From Pisolithus tinctorius (taxonomy: Eukaryota > Basidiomycota > Agaricomycetes > Boletales > Pisolithaceae), in assembly GCA_024663395.1 (NCBI GenBank), contig JANFAH010000125.1, forward strand, positions 1 through 64,000: a stretch of 64,000 bases of DNA, in the 5' to 3' direction. The translations under genes and the position numbers were made by a program. Shown here piece after piece: positions 24,622 through 37,293 of this stretch. Position 1 is the stretch's first letter; every line of letters starts with the position of its first letter. Under the pieces are notes generated by a model that saw nothing but the letters and a program-made list of their open reading frames with translations, was not told the origin of the DNA and did no database searches.

Positions 24622-27349
24622 ACTTTACACGGGCGAATTTGCTAGGGTGACAGTTGCAATGGTGATGAATCTCTCTTCGGCACTGTAGCGTCTTCTTGGC
24701 CTGCTTGTGATACATACAGATACACCACACTACTGGTCGCTACATTTCCATTTCCTTGCCCCTTCACTCATCCAGGCAGGGGTCTCAGCTCCTGTATAAT
24801 CACACTATCTTGATTGCATGGTGTTTTCTGGATGGATAAATAAACCAAATTAATTCCATGGGCTGCTAGCGCTCGAGGTTGGACAACATTCAGCATCCAG
24901 CTATGAAGGGGAGATTCTGTTGTAAATTATGTACATGGAAGCCTTTCCGGGCCTTGTAAGGTTCGTGCATTGTCCACGCGTTGCCATGTCCCTTGCTGAA
25001 GGTTTGAGCATAGACCATGGCTCCCAGTCAGATGCGACGGCTCATTTATGATGCATTTGTCATGTGAGTCTTCTTGTTTGTATCCAATTACATGCTCTGG
25101 AAGTGTCTCTCAATAAGGAAAACCACCCACATGCAGGTAAACTTGCCGCCGAACGATATTTGGCGTGGGCCATCGCGGGCCATTGCGCAATTGCAAGACT
25201 GGATTACTTCAGTGCATTGCTTACCAACCGACCATCAAGTGGGAATTGAATGCTTTTAGCTTTCGGTTTGAGGTTAGTAGGAACTATACAGCATGAGATC
25301 AGGACATGCTTTTCCCTCAATGTTCGGTAAGCCTCGCATTCCAAGGTATTTCAACTTCGGCCGGTAAGAATGCTACTGCGCAATTTCCTTTTAAATGAGA
25401 ATCTAAGCTCGCGCCCTTAGGGGTCGCACAAGCACTTGTTATCGTACGATTCGTATATACTGCGGGTCTAGCCCCCATGGGTCTTATGTGTGTGCGTGAC
25501 CGCCAACCCTATGTCAGTACCTGGCTACAACCAGCCCTCCCGTTTGGTACCTATCAACCCATGCCAGTCTTCGTCTACTAACTCGTACCTTGCAGTACGA
25601 CCCGGGCGGCAATAAGTATATAAGTGTTTTTGTGAGTTAATTGCTGCTGCTCGGGTAGGCGGTAGCTTCGTACTTTGGAACGTAAAAATAAACTAACAAC
25701 AGTGGTCTCTAAAATGTGTCGTGTGCTTGTGGGCTACTGCATTATTAACTCAACTAAACAGAGCGTAAGGATGCACGCATGACACTTACATGCACACATA
25801 CACATATTCCATTTATAAGGACGCTTACTCAGAAGCGGCGGCTGTAACAGGAGCTCGAACATCCCCCACCCTGTCCCCAGGCCCTGCTGGGGCGACATCT
25901 TACAGTGAAGGGAAATTCCGGGTGGGTGCCAACACCGCAAAGTGATGCGGTGTTTGAATGTCTGCACAGCCATTCGGATTCATCCCCTTGCTTCCTCTTG
26001 TTAGTTACTCGGGAAAAGAGAATTAATTGCACGTGTCAACGAAGTAGTACTAAGTAGGCGAATACTTTGTTACAAGGATGTCCAAGTCAAAACAACAATT
26101 CCCGACAAGACATGCTGTATCATAGCACAAATCAACTCCGCAGTGGGGAGATGAAGCTCCGGTTTCGCATAGCTTTTCTAAGTTTATCAATGAATCGTAT
26201 GTTCCCTCAAGAATGCCAAGGCTACCTTACTATCGGCGATATCAGCAATTGCCCAACCCTAACAAGTAGCAGGCACACCGAACCAAGAAGACGTGGATTA
26301 GGGCCCTACAAAGCGATTTGAACTGTAGTATCCCATAGGAGGATAGGCCAGCCTAAGACGGTTCACTGAGGCTACGCGTTTATCTCATATTTATTGCAAA
26401 AGCTACGTTGCGACTTCGGGTAGCTATATGCCATAAGAAAGCAGTAAACCTCAACCTGCCCGAGAACACCTCACAGGATAACATAACATGGGCGCGAACT
26501 GAGTTCAGCTATCGTTTTGCATCCCATGAGAGAAGTCACTGACACGACTGGCTCGACAGGTACGGTACGGAATAGGAAGCAACTCCATATCCAGTTTCTC
26601 GATTGCGTGAACTGCAGAGCAATAGGCATCTAAGAGAAACCTACCACTGGGTAGTAACCAACGAAACGTGCGAAGTTAGACAAAGAGCAGTGCAAGTGGG
26701 CGTATTACGCTGAGTCCTCACAGGCTCCCCTAAGATAGGACTGGAGCGGAGATGATCACGATGTGGCGTGCATTCCGCCGTGTGGGAGGACGGAAAATAT
26801 GTGCTGATCGGTAATACGTCCTGCGGAGTGTACTTAATGCGGTCAATGATTTTGGTGCGCAATGGAATGACCGGCTTATCTGCAGTCCTGCTAGAAAAGC
26901 CTGGCCTTAGAGAGGACCAATTTCCATGCTAGACTCTGCTAGGTACCGTTCAAAGGGCAGAAGGAAAAGAAGCTAGATTGACCTGCATACATTGGATCGT
27001 ACTTGCAGTCAATTACACATCTTGCTTGACTCGTGCTTGCGCAGCAAATATACCCTGGCCTCTGCGGCTGTCTGGCTCGGACCGTACGTTGCTTAGGTTC
27101 AGGACTAGGTAAGCAAGGTGACAGCCGAAGGCAACTGACGAACCTTCCGAGTGAGACATCAGAAAGAAGTTAATAGTAAGGCCTCCGCCCCGTTCACACC
27201 GGAAAGCTGCCCAGTCATATCAAACAACTGAAACCAACCAAGACCAATCCGATAGTGAGTAGATCATTCTTAGGTCATTTTACATGTCCACTTAGCTAGG
27301 AATACTGCAAGGGGAGGGTGGTATAGGGTGGCACAGGCCCTAAAAAACT
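24622..27349. other. Gene-poor region without supported features
   Basis: Only short frames in all phases, with no family resemblance and no consistent splice pattern. A faint similarity to the reverse complement of the 20.8-21.3 kb spacer near 27100-27350 suggests that the segmental duplicate begins here, but I could not fix its left limit by eye. Confidence 0.4.
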
Positions 27350-27758
27350 ACATAAAGGTTAGGGTAAGATCCAAGAAGGTACCTGCTGTACCTGAGGTGA
27401 AACACAGTCACGATTTTATTGCACACTCTGAATCATTGCCCGTCAGCCTCATAAGGCACATAAGAATCGCTAAAGAACTAAATATGAGTGCAAGCAGGTG
27501 GATCTGAGCACAAGTCGTTAGTACTGTACTTGGGATAATTGTAAAGGAAGGATTTTTCACTTGACCAACGAAGCGTGAGGGTACCGCCGCCAAAATGTTC
27601 CAGCATGTTTGGCATTCCGGCACATTGGAACATTGAAACACGGCAGTAGAGCTAAAAGCCTGAGCCTAACAGGAAGAGAAAGGGCCTGCACAGTGCTTGC
27701 CTTACCAATTCAACGCCGCCCAAGACCGGCCATTACTTACATACCCCAAATGAGTCAA
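27350..27758 (-). repeat. Inverted segmental duplicate, piece 1
   Basis: This piece is the reverse complement of about 20340-20750, with many transitions. Shared strings include GGTGAAACACAGTCAC/GATGAAACACCATCAC, GTAAAGGAA, TGCCGGAATG inverted, and CTTACCAATtCAACGCCGcCCAAGACCG. It ends in ATGAGTCAA, the left target repeat of the CACTA-type element, and the match resumes after 39412. Confidence 0.75.
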
Positions 27759-28085
27759 CACCGAGGGAAGTAAACGCACTGAAAACAAGTGCCGCATGTA
27801 CTGTATAATAGTCCCAAAAGCACCGGATATCAGTTCCACACGATGAAAATCAGTCCCAAATTGTGGCACTGATATTTCATTTTTGCTACTAATAACTAGT
27901 GCCATGCATCAGTGTCATTGACGTGTTTTTTCAGTGTCAAAACGGTACTGATTTCCAGTCATGTTAGGCACTTATTTTCCGGAAATTTCCATTGAAGAAG
28001 GCACTGATTTTCGCTCACAATGGCACTGATTTTCAGTCAAGAGCGCACTTATCATCAGTCACAAAAGTACTGTTTCACTTGCAAA
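27759..28085. repeat. Left terminal and subterminal repeats of the CACTA-type element
   Basis: After the terminal repeat come scattered copies, in both orientations, of a motif close to GCACTGATTTTCAGTC (for example 27853-27880, 27945-27960, 28022-28040). In En/Spm-type elements such subterminal arrays bind the accessory or transposase protein. Confidence 0.75.
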
Positions 28086-28117
28086 GTTAACATTGATTAG
28101 ACAGCACATCGACATTA

Positions 28118-28400
28118 AGTGCTGCTAGGGAATTGACGATACAGATTACTGGGTGCATAGAAGTCCAAGTAGCACGAGGCGGAAGTGAGTTCCGATGAAA
28201 GTGCATAAACAGCGTGGCTGGGGAATCAACAATACACATAGCTGGGTGCATAGAAGTCCAAGCAGCACGAGGTGGCAGTGAGTTCCGATGAAAGTGCATA
28301 AACAGTGCAGCTGGGGAATCAACAATACACATAGCTGGGTGCATAGAAGTCCAAGAGGTGCGAGGTGGCATTGAGTTCCAATGAAAGTGCGTAAATGGTC
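28118..28400. repeat. 93-bp tandem repeat, three units
   Basis: The string GGGTGCATAGAAGTCCAAG begins at 28151, 28244 and 28337, giving a period of exactly 93 bp. The period is a multiple of three, so a minus-strand frame repeats a peptide, but I see no evidence that it is translated. Confidence 0.85.
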
Positions 28401-28911
28401 TTGAAAGTGTCCAAATAAGTTAGCTAAAAGGAAATGAGAGTGGATTGACAAGGCGCAGCCTAGTTATGAATGTTCTGTCATGGTTGGCCTCACTGAGTCT
28501 TTGATCGAGTAGTGCGATTTGCCTTAGCATGTTCCTGTACATTCGACCACACATGAGTCACAAGTGCAGAAAGGACGGTGATGGGGGTACGACAACTGAA
28601 TTGCCTTATACTCACTGATGTCACGAGTCTGGCAGTTTGACCTATGCTTGCATTTGGGGCGTGCTGCTGGACCTGTGTAAGTGGTGATATCTATATCAGT
28701 ATAACACATTGGAAGCATCGAAGGCAGTACACATGCAGTGGCCACTGGCGGCACTGTTGATTGGGACTTGCTGCTCGGCATGACCATCGTGGTCTGTAAG
28801 GTTAGTAGTGTTAGTAAGGCACAATGTTAGTGGGATAAAGTGTGTAGTGAATGTTAACCTTCACCTGCTCTGAATGTAACTTGTTGGCAGCTTGATTGGA
28901 ATCATCGTCTG

Positions 28912-31900
28912 TCACAAGTAATTTAACTCTGAGGCAAGGTCGTGGCTAAGGTGAATGGTGTCAGTCAAGGCACAGCCTACACAGGATGATGGAGTAGGAG
29001 ATGCCTTCTGTGTTTGCCCTTGGAGTTCCAGCAGAGCCTGAGCGGCATCCCGGGTATCACTTGTCGCTTCACGTGTCAGGAGCTCCAGTTGCTTTAGTCG
29101 AAAGGCGACAATGTTTCTATGAAATATCTCCTCCAACTCTGCATCGTCATCATTTGCGGGGTGGATGAGGGAACCTGCATCGCTACTTGCAACCATAATC
29201 TTGTGCGCCTTGACAACTGTTGTGGGACTGTAATCATCTGCGATCAGCAAGGTCGCTACGTAGGGCACCATAAAGTATGTCATGAATTGTGCGAGCAGTA
29301 GAGGCCGTATTGCTGCAGTCAACTCTGCTGATGCCGGGAACAGGGCAATGAGGGTGTGCTCGATGATTGCAGCTCCCTTGTCGCCATAACTGCTCAGTGT
29401 TTACATCAATTTCTGCACAGTTGAAGAAATGAGTTGCATGTTAGGGACGTACTATCCAGCATGCGAGTGGTCCAGAATTGCTGATCCGGAACACAGTGCT
29501 GAGTTCTGCATGCGAGCTGGCTTTTCCAACGTCCACCCATCTTCAACCAAGTCAGCCTCGAAACACTTCCAGATATGCTGCTGCTTGCGGAGGCTCCTGT
29601 TACGAAGAATCGGATCTAGCTGGTCTCGCCACTTGACGATATGCCCTGGAATCTGCTTGAAGTCAATCATGCTAATGGGCCAACCTTTTTTCGCTGCAAT
29701 CTTGAGTTGTTCATATTTCCTATACTCCCTTTTGATCATGGTGCAGATCTGAGCTCCTAACTGGACTGTCTCGAAGTTATGCCCATGCTGTTTTCAGGTC
29801 ATGGAAACATATCTTTGTAACGCTGCGAAAAGATCTTGAGACATTCTGGATGGGACCTTGTCCTGGCAATATATGCCCAGACATTGTGGTGGGAAGTCAT
29901 CTTGCGTGATCACAGATGACTGTGTTTCTGCGTTGTCCTCTTCGTCAGTCAAGTCCTGCATGAACTACATGAGAACACTGGCTGGCATACACAATAAGTA
30001 CATCTACAACTCACTTGTAGTCCAAGGGACATGTCGTCCCTTTTCTTCTTCTGTGACCCATCCTGTGTGAGTATGAGAGCACAAAAATGGAATGCGAAGT
30101 TTTGAAGGCACACATACATGACATTCAGAGGCCGCTGGCACCTCTGCTTCATCGGCTTGCTCCCATACTGATGTGAGTGGTCTTGGAGTGCACGACCCAT
30201 TGCTGATAGATTCCTGAAAGAGTGTGAATGCACAGAGTGAATGACTTTCCAGACCATACCTGTCATTCCATTCCCAGCATGCCATTTGCTGCTCGTAGTA
30301 TGCATGATTGCTGGTTGTCAATTGATTCATCCACCAGCTCATTTCTCTTTCTCTAAACTGTGCGGCGCATCATGAACATCAGCTCGTGACTACAGCTCAA
30401 TATACTCGCTCACATTCTTCTGAGTACCACCCAGGCATTGGTGACCCTTATCACCCTTGGCATGCATGTTGGGCTGGATGTCATCGTCACTAACAATCGA
30501 CTTTCTCTGAAAAATGTTCAGGCATCAGTTGCAATCACATACAGCTTACTTCTTCACCGTTTTCTGTCTGGCTTCCATGTGTTTTGGGTAGACACTCCTC
30601 TCATCTTCATCTTCATTGTTGTCATCTTCATCATCGTCTTCATCCCTCTCCATCTAAATGACACAGAGTGAGCTTGAGATAGTAGATGTTTTTTTACCTA
30701 CCTTTCTCTGTGTACCCAGAGCGTGTTTGCTGTGCCTGTTACCAGCACCAGCATTGTCTGCATACATTTCCTTGGACTCGGACTGGGAGTTGTCTCTCTT
30801 TCTCTAAGCGGCATGTAAATAGTTCATGATAGTAGAATGCACATTTGCCTACCTTTTTCTGTGTATCCGAAGTACGTTTGATGTGCCTTTTATCGCTGGC
30901 ATCGTCTGTGTCCATTTCCTCGGACTCAGACTCGGACTCGGACTCGGACTCGGACTCGGACCTCTTTCTCTAAGTGACACGAAGTGAGTTCGTGATAGTA
31001 GAACATGCATGCCTACCTTTTTCTGTGTACCCAAAGTACGCTTGATGTGCCTGTTATCACTGGCATTGTCTGTGTCCACTTCCTCGGACTCAGACTCGGA
31101 CTTGTCCCTCTTTCTCTGAATGACATGGAGTGAGTTCGTGATAGTAGAACACACATGCCTACCTTTTTCTGTGTACCCGAAGTACGTTTAATGCGCCTGT
31201 TAGCACCAGCATCGTCTGCGCCCACTTCCTCCTCATCTTCGTCATTAGACTCTTCTCTCTTCCTCTAAATGTACCAGGGAATCAACTCAAGATCAAAATA
31301 TAGATAAAAGTAACTGCCAACCCTTGCTTCAGCATTCTCTTTTTGCCTTCATTCAGATGTTGACTGGTTTTTCAATACCTGGGCAATTAAAGCACGTGCA
31401 CCCCAGCCTCCCTCACATTGCATGAGGATTTCTGATTCTGCTTGGGCCTAACAATGTGAATCTTGGTTATTAGTGGCTATATGCACTTAGAATGTGCTCC
31501 CTTACCCTCCAAATGACTTTCTCGACAAGGAGCTTGTCGCTTTGGTGAGAAAGCGAATGACTTGTATCCAGGTAGCAGTAGACCAATTTCTGTACAACAT
31601 CCTATTGAGTAGCATACAGGTAATAAGAATACAATAGTAGGGATGGAGGACGTACTGAAAGGTGATTGTACATGTCCTTCTTCTCTGTGAGTCCCAAGGC
31701 ATCTATTAGCTTGTAGCTGCTGCCTCGACCTGCTCGGCCCTTGGGCTTGTTAATCAATCTCAACCGTTGGTTAGTATGTTTATCTTGCTGTTTTTTCCGC
31801 CTCCTCTCCTCTTTTGCATGGTTCTTTCCTGCAGGAAGAGATATGAGATCTAAATGGTACCTGTCAGTATCGATGAACTCACATTTGTGCACTTCCAAAT

Positions 31901-31973
31901 CCCCATGGAGTTCCGATAACGACTCTCCTAATTTATTGATCCTTGACTGCTTCTTGTGCTTCAGCTTTGTCAT
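28912..31973 (-). CDS. Accessory gene of the CACTA-type element, divergent from the transposase
   Basis: From ATG 31973 the first exon encodes a Lys/Arg-rich protein (KHKKQSRINKLGESLSELHG ... KEERRRKKQQDKHTNQRLRL). An exon reading VVQKLVYCYLDTSHSFS follows, then four to five near-identical exons of about 99 bp, each flanked by phase-0 introns of about 47-50 bp. Downstream exons read MSWWMNQLTTSNHAYYEQQM, TEEEKGRHVPW, MIKREYRKYEQLKIAAKKGW, KCFEADLVEDGWTLEKPARM, and end near 28912 with a Cys-containing tail. I do not recognise the family. By position it matches the second gene of En/Spm-type elements, whose product binds the subterminal repeats; that role here is inference. A UGA lies between the RYVSMT and HGHNFETV stretches, so the copy may be damaged or an intron is missing from my model. 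Confidence 0.55.
30700..31265 (-). repeat. Tandemly duplicated exon-intron cassette, ~150-160 bp period
   Basis: Four exons in a row, each starting AGAAAGAGG and ending GGTACACAGAAAAAG before a GTAGG donor, lie at about 31268-31166, 31128-31018, 30969-30858 and 30807-30705. Each encodes RKR(D/S)xSESESEE, then (N/K)RHIKRTxGTQKK. The units differ mainly in the length of the Ser-Glu run. Confidence 0.8.
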
Positions 31974-32114
31974 TGAGGCTGGAGGCTTGATGGCAGAGAT
32001 GATATGGCACTTAGGATAACGGATGTAAGCAACGACCTTGGAGTGGCTGTGCTCAGGTCAGGTGATCACAGCTTGGTACATGTTGCTAAGTCAGTTAAGT
32101 CAAACATACTGACC

Positions 32115-35100
32115 ATGCCTCCAATTCGATCTCCAAGGAGGAAACGTTGTTGGTGCAATCCAGGATGTGGTGTGCACTTGAGCAGCACTCAGCAGTGGCG
32201 TCACTATAAGAAGGCTGTGTCCATGGGGCAACTGGCAGGCATGCGTGACTCTGAAAGCCTGACAGGCGAAGAAAGCCCCCAACTAGATCTGGCTGAAGGT
32301 CAGCTCAACAAGCTGAACATTAAATGATACTAAAGTAATCATCTCAGGTGGTCATTCCCGCCTGGCATCTCCATCTGAGTCATCGGACACAACAGGTGTG
32401 AGTGGGGTGTCCAAGTCTGAGGCCGACCCCGGAAGTGATGTTCAAGATGATGTATGGGTATGGGCTGAAGAGCTCGAGGGAGATGATAATGAGCTGCTGG
32501 ATGAGTTGGAAGACAATGCGAGAAACGAAAGAGAACGAGATCTGTTCACTCTCCGTACGTGCCCAGTTGCCCTGGCTCTAATGCGTGAACTGATCATGCA
32601 TCAGGGAATGATATTCTATCAGACAAAGATCGCGACAATATCCGCACATTTAACCTCCTTATGATGGGCCAAATCACTCGATGTGCATACTCACAGATGC
32701 AATTCACTTTCCGACACAAAATGAACCTTGACTCGCAATATGTCATCTTTCAGCGTGTGGCCAAACTATCTGGGATCAAACCCCTCTTGGTTGACTGCTG
32801 CGGAAATTCATGTGTGGCCTACACTGAAAAATATATTTATCTTCAGTCTTGTCCGTTCTGTCGAGAAGCACGATTCAACCAGTACGGAAGGCCACGTCGA
32901 CAATTCATGTATCTCCCGCTTATCCCACAACTGCAAGGGTATTTCCAAAGCATGAGGATGATCAAAACGCTCTCATACCGTGCGGATTATGATATTGGGA
33001 GAGGAGAGATTGTGGATGTATTCGATGGGAATCATTACCAGTGGCTTCTCCATTGTCGTGTTATTGTTGATGGAGAAGAGTTACCTCACCAATACTTCTC
33101 AGATTCCCAAGACATCGCATTGGGCCTTTGTACCGACAGCTATTTACTCTTCAGGCAGCAATGCAAGGGCCCATCCGGTACACCACTCCTGTTGCAGAAC
33201 TACAACCTGCCTCCGCATGTGCGAACTCACAGCAAAAACCTATTGTGCATCGGAATTATTCCTGGCCCGCACCAACCCAAGGACCTTCATTCTTTTCTCA
33301 TTCCCCTGGACAATGAATGTGCCGAGCTAGCATACAGCGTCCAGACTTTCGATGCATCCCAGCAAGCCCTTTTCAAGATGCACGCGTATATCATCGTCAA
33401 ATCTGGTGATATCATCGCAATTGAGTGCTTCTTAAATCTCAAGGGCCATAACTCAATCTTCCCTTGACGTTCGTGCAAGGTGAAAGCTGTTCATGGCTTA
33501 GGCAAGACCTATTATGTCCCTCTTCACCTGCCATCTCAAAACCACAGTGCAAGGACCCTCTATCAACCAGCCCCTTTACGACACCACGATGACTTCTCAG
33601 ATGTAATGGTGAGGATTGCGGTGGCCGAAACAAAAAAAGAGATGGTGATGATTGCAAAGGAGACTGGCATCAAAGGATTGCCAGGCCTGACTCGTGTCAG
33701 GTCCTTGGATTACGCACGATCATCCCCATGGGAATGGTTTCATTTGTTCTTAGAGAACATTGTCCCGAACCTTGTCGACTTCTGGACGGGCCAATTCAAG
33801 GGTCTTGGGACGGGTAATGAAGACTTCAAAATTGCGACCGAAATTTGGGAGGAGATTGGAAAAGAAACTGCTGCTGCTCTCCGACACATACCATCTACAT
33901 TTGTCCGCATGCTCGTGAATATTGCAACAGACCGCTCACTCTTTACGGTGGAGACATGGTGTTTTTGGTTCGTGCATCTTGCTCCGAAGCTACTGAAGGG
34001 GTGCTTTCCCAAAGACAAATACTACAAGCACATGTGCGAGCTAGTGGCAATCATGAAGGCTACTTTACAGTTTCACACCCCACACAGACAACTTGACAAT
34101 ATCGAAAGATGTGTTATAGATTGGGTGCAGAAATATGAGAGGTATGCGTGTTTCTGATTCAATTGTATCGCAACACTAATTTTTGTCAATAGATACTATT
34201 ATCAATACAACATCGAACGCCTGCCAGCTTGCACGCTCACAATCCATGGTATTTTACATGTCATACAGGGTATCCGAGACTGTGGGCCGGTGTGGACCAC
34301 TTGGACCTTTCATATGGAGCACTTTTGTGGGATGCTCCAGAATACACTCTGTTCATGCAGCCACCCTTGGAGTAATTTAAATAAAGCATTACTTCATTGC
34401 ACATACCTGGAACAGTTGTGGATGTGATACAACCTTTCAGATGAGCTTGCAAATGAAGACGAGTGCGAAGATGACGGTCCAATAGGATATGAACGTGTCC
34501 TCAAGGATTGTGAGTATGCACTGATGTCACTTACATGCAAAACTCATTCTCAAACTGACCAGACCCAGACCATGTGCTTCGGCCTCCCTATGAGATGGCG
34601 CACAAGCTTGATTGTGACCTCCATGAAAGGATCGCACGATACTTGGGACAAGTACTTGGCAAACGAAGCTCAGAGATCAAGAAACAGCTTCCAGCACTTG
34701 TGCTGTTTACAGCAGGCAAGCTTAGGGTCCGCCATGGTGGAGACTTATTTCGGACTAAAGAAGTGTCACACAGATTTGGTGCATTAGAGCGGAGGAATTG
34801 CTATGTCAGAGTAGGTCCATCATGGTCAGATACTCATAATGTCTCTAGTTACTAAATACCATAGTTCGAAACAGTGTTTGAGACCTGCACAGGTTCTGTC
34901 TTAACCCAAACTGGGTATGGTGACCTAGAAAAAATAATAGCCCTCGTTTTGCCTGCCACACCGCTCTTTGGAGAACTCAGAGGCAAAACCATTGTTGTCG
35001 CACTTGTTAGACCATGGGACACAGATGGAAAGGTAGCCTCAGAAGAGGTTGTGTTCTTCGAGTCTCGAAAAGCAAGGATAATTATGGATATCAGGAGTTT

Positions 35101-35248
35101 AAGAGCTGTTGTAGGCCTAGTCAAGACACAAGGGAGATGGGGTATCATTGACAGGGCACCTGGGACAGCGACGACAACCTTCGCAGACAATATGATGGAA
35201 GGATATTTACATGATGAACATGGTGACGATGACGACTTCATTTTGTGA
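32115..35248 (+). pseudogene. TNP2-family transposase, one in-frame UGA
   Basis: The start MPPIRSPRRKRCWCNPGC carries a Cys cluster. An acidic linker follows, then the TNP2 domain: VDCCGNSCVAYT, SCPFCREARFNQYGRPRRQF, YLPLIPQLQGYFQSM, VFDGNHYQWL, LLLQNYNLPPHVRTHSKNLL. Later come PWEWFHLFLENIVPNLVDFW, the ETWCFWFVHLAPKLLKG block, and the C-terminal ERLPACTLTIHGILHVIQG / MEHFCGMLQ block. Introns are inferred at about 32300-32347, 32554-32605, 34141-34193 and three more to 34575. A UGA at 33465-33467 falls where the family has the first Cys of a CxxC (GHNSIFP-stop-RSC), so this copy is probably inactive. CACTA transposases of this type cut at the CAC termini. The frame ends DDDDFIL at 35248. Confidence 0.85.
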
Positions 35249-35758
35249 GAGAAGTAGTTGATTCAATATAATACCATATACATGGGAATTCGTGGTGCGA
35301 CGATGCGCAGGATATTGATACATATATACATACTGGGGAGAGATGTGATCCCTTTCCAGGTGCGAGCCCTGACTCAGTACACTCCAGATCCAAAAAGCTA
35401 CCTGAAAGATGTCACAACGGACCTGCACCCACAATAGTCAATGACGTCTCCACCTGAGAAGGTGACTCCTACAGGTCGTCGACGTCCTCACACAAAGCTG
35501 TCCTGGTGGTGATGGAGCCCACACTGCAGCCATAGACAGTGATGGTGGAGCTGGAGATGGGTTGAGAACTCTTCGTGATGGGGTAGAAGGTAAGGGCGAT
35601 GGTGGCAGCTGCAGGAGGGGCTGACTAGGAGGGGGGGCAGGTGGACAGATGCCAAAATGGTGCCAAGAGCCAACATTGTTGAGCCTGGTGTTACAGGTCC
35701 TTGGGGAGGGGAGGCTGGGACGAAGGATAGTGAAAGTGGCATGTTCAGTGGTACTCAC

Positions 35759-36605
35759 CTTGCGCCAATTTCATAATGTTCTGGTGTGTATGGATTACTT
35801 ACCCGCACCAGGGGTGGGCCAAAAAAGACAATGCACCTTCACTCGATCGATGATCTTGAAGCGTCTGGAACTATCAACTTCTGCGACATTCCCAGTGTGT
35901 ATCCAGCCGTCCCTCAGCATCTCCTGGGTAGTCTTCTCATCTGATGGATACCATTTCTTTTCACAGGCCTTAGTAAATGGCAAAGAGGAGACGTACCTTT
36001 ATAATATCCCATGAAGCAGTTCGGGCCGCAGACACATAACTCTCCATGTGGGTTCGGCTTATTGCTAGATAAGTAGTTCATTGCTGGAATGTCAACGAGC
36101 TTGATCTCGAGAATTGGCTGAGGTGGTCCAATCGTCCCTCCACCAGTTGGGTCTCCCTGCAACGTGCGCGTACAGACTCCACAATTCTCTGTCATACCAT
36201 AACTGTACAGAGTCATTAAAGGAACATATTCCAGCGATCTTAAGGCCTTGCTTACCCTGAACGAAAGTCAGTGAACGAAAAAAAAGAATACTTGTCGTAC
36301 CTTCTGCAACGTCACAACCGAAAGCAATCTTGAGGAAATCAACTACTTCGCCACTGATGGGAGCCGAGTCTGTGACCATCAGCAGAATATTACCTCCAAG
36401 TACAGCGTGAATCTAGCCAATACGCTGAGTGAGCCATTCTAACACTACATCAACCAACCTGCTACGAACCTTGCGGAGCACCAATGCATCCCATGTGCAA
36501 TTAGGAACGTATTGAGGTGTAGCACAAAGAAGCGACCTGATCAGGAGACACCGGAAGGGGTTCAATGAGATTTTCCTTGCCATATGTCTCGACTGTACAA
36601 CTGAA
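35759..36605 (-). pseudogene. Captured fragment of a long-chain acyl-CoA synthetase gene
   Basis: The minus strand reads, in order: YGKENLIEPLPVSPDQVASL and CYTS (start of the AMP-binding motif, then broken); GNILLMVTDSAPISGEVVDF and KIAFGCDVAEG; GVCTRTLQGDPTGGGTIGPP; KPNPHGELCVCGPNC; LRDGWIHTGNVAEVDSSRRF; KIIDRVK; and, after an intron, NIMKLAQ with a GT donor. These are ordered blocks of fatty-acyl-CoA ligases (FAA/ACSL), adenylate-forming enzymes that activate fatty acids. The usual acidic residue of the HTGD motif is Asn here, and the start and end of the enzyme are missing. Introns are retained, so capture was from genomic DNA. It lies wholly inside the CACTA-type element. Confidence 0.85.
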
Positions 36606-36740
36606 GGTCAGTGTGTGGGCCTGCCTGTCGAAAAAAAAACAATCACAAGTCAATTTTGTGACCACATACCAACTGTCTCCATGTCTGTTGCCTTGAGTGT
36701 GAAAACCACGAAGACCTACTACATGATATGGGCGACAGAT

Positions 36741-37134
36741 GTCAGCCAATGGTTTCACGAGCAGGTCGAGGAGGTCTGGGTGCATGAGCACCAGCTCACA
36801 GAAATGGGCAACAGATGTAGGCCAACTATTTCAATGAGCTGAGAAATCATGAACACTTACTCCATGATATGGGTGACAGATGTCGGCCAATGGTATCACA
36901 AGTAAGGCTCAGCGAAATGGGCAACAGATGTCAGCCAACGGTTTCATGAACAGGTCGAGGAGGTCTGGGTGCATGAGCACCAGCTCACAGAAACGGGCAA
37001 CAGATGTAGGCCAACTGTTTCAATGAGCTGAGAAATCATGAACACTTACTCCATGATATGGGTGACAGATGTCGGCCAACGGTATCACAAGTAAGGCTCA
37101 GTGAAACGGGTGACAGATGTTGGCCAGCAGTTTC
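36741..37134. repeat. 189-bp tandem repeat, two full units
   Basis: The string GTCAGCCAA.GGTTTCA begins at 36741 and again at 36930, and the following 189 bp are nearly identical, with C/T differences. A shorter related piece (GTCGGCCAACGGTATCACAAG) repeats within each unit and again at about 37072. Confidence 0.85.
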
Positions 37135-37293
37135 AATGATCCTGCAGAGTTAGTATTAGAAGCTGCCGAGATTTGAACATGCGTGATGTACTGTGGTCGG
37201 TTACGTTGTGTGGACCTGTTTTCACATCAACAACACAATTTTCTTGTTGCAAGTTAGCACGTCATGCATCAACATTTCGTTAAGGAACTATCC

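Noticed and set aside
27590..27650. Sequence GTTTCAATGTTC..ATGTGCCGGAATG shared with 20450-20490, first taken for a dispersed MITE
   Set aside because: The match continues on both sides in collinear inverted order, so it is part of the segmental duplication.
28118..28400. Regular repeats that could suggest a CRISPR array
   Set aside because: The whole 93-bp unit is repeated without unique spacers, and the genome is eukaryotic.
35438..35758. Pro/Ser/Leu-rich minus-strand frames
   Set aside because: They lie in a C-rich low-complexity stretch just past the captured synthetase fragment and show no splice or family support.
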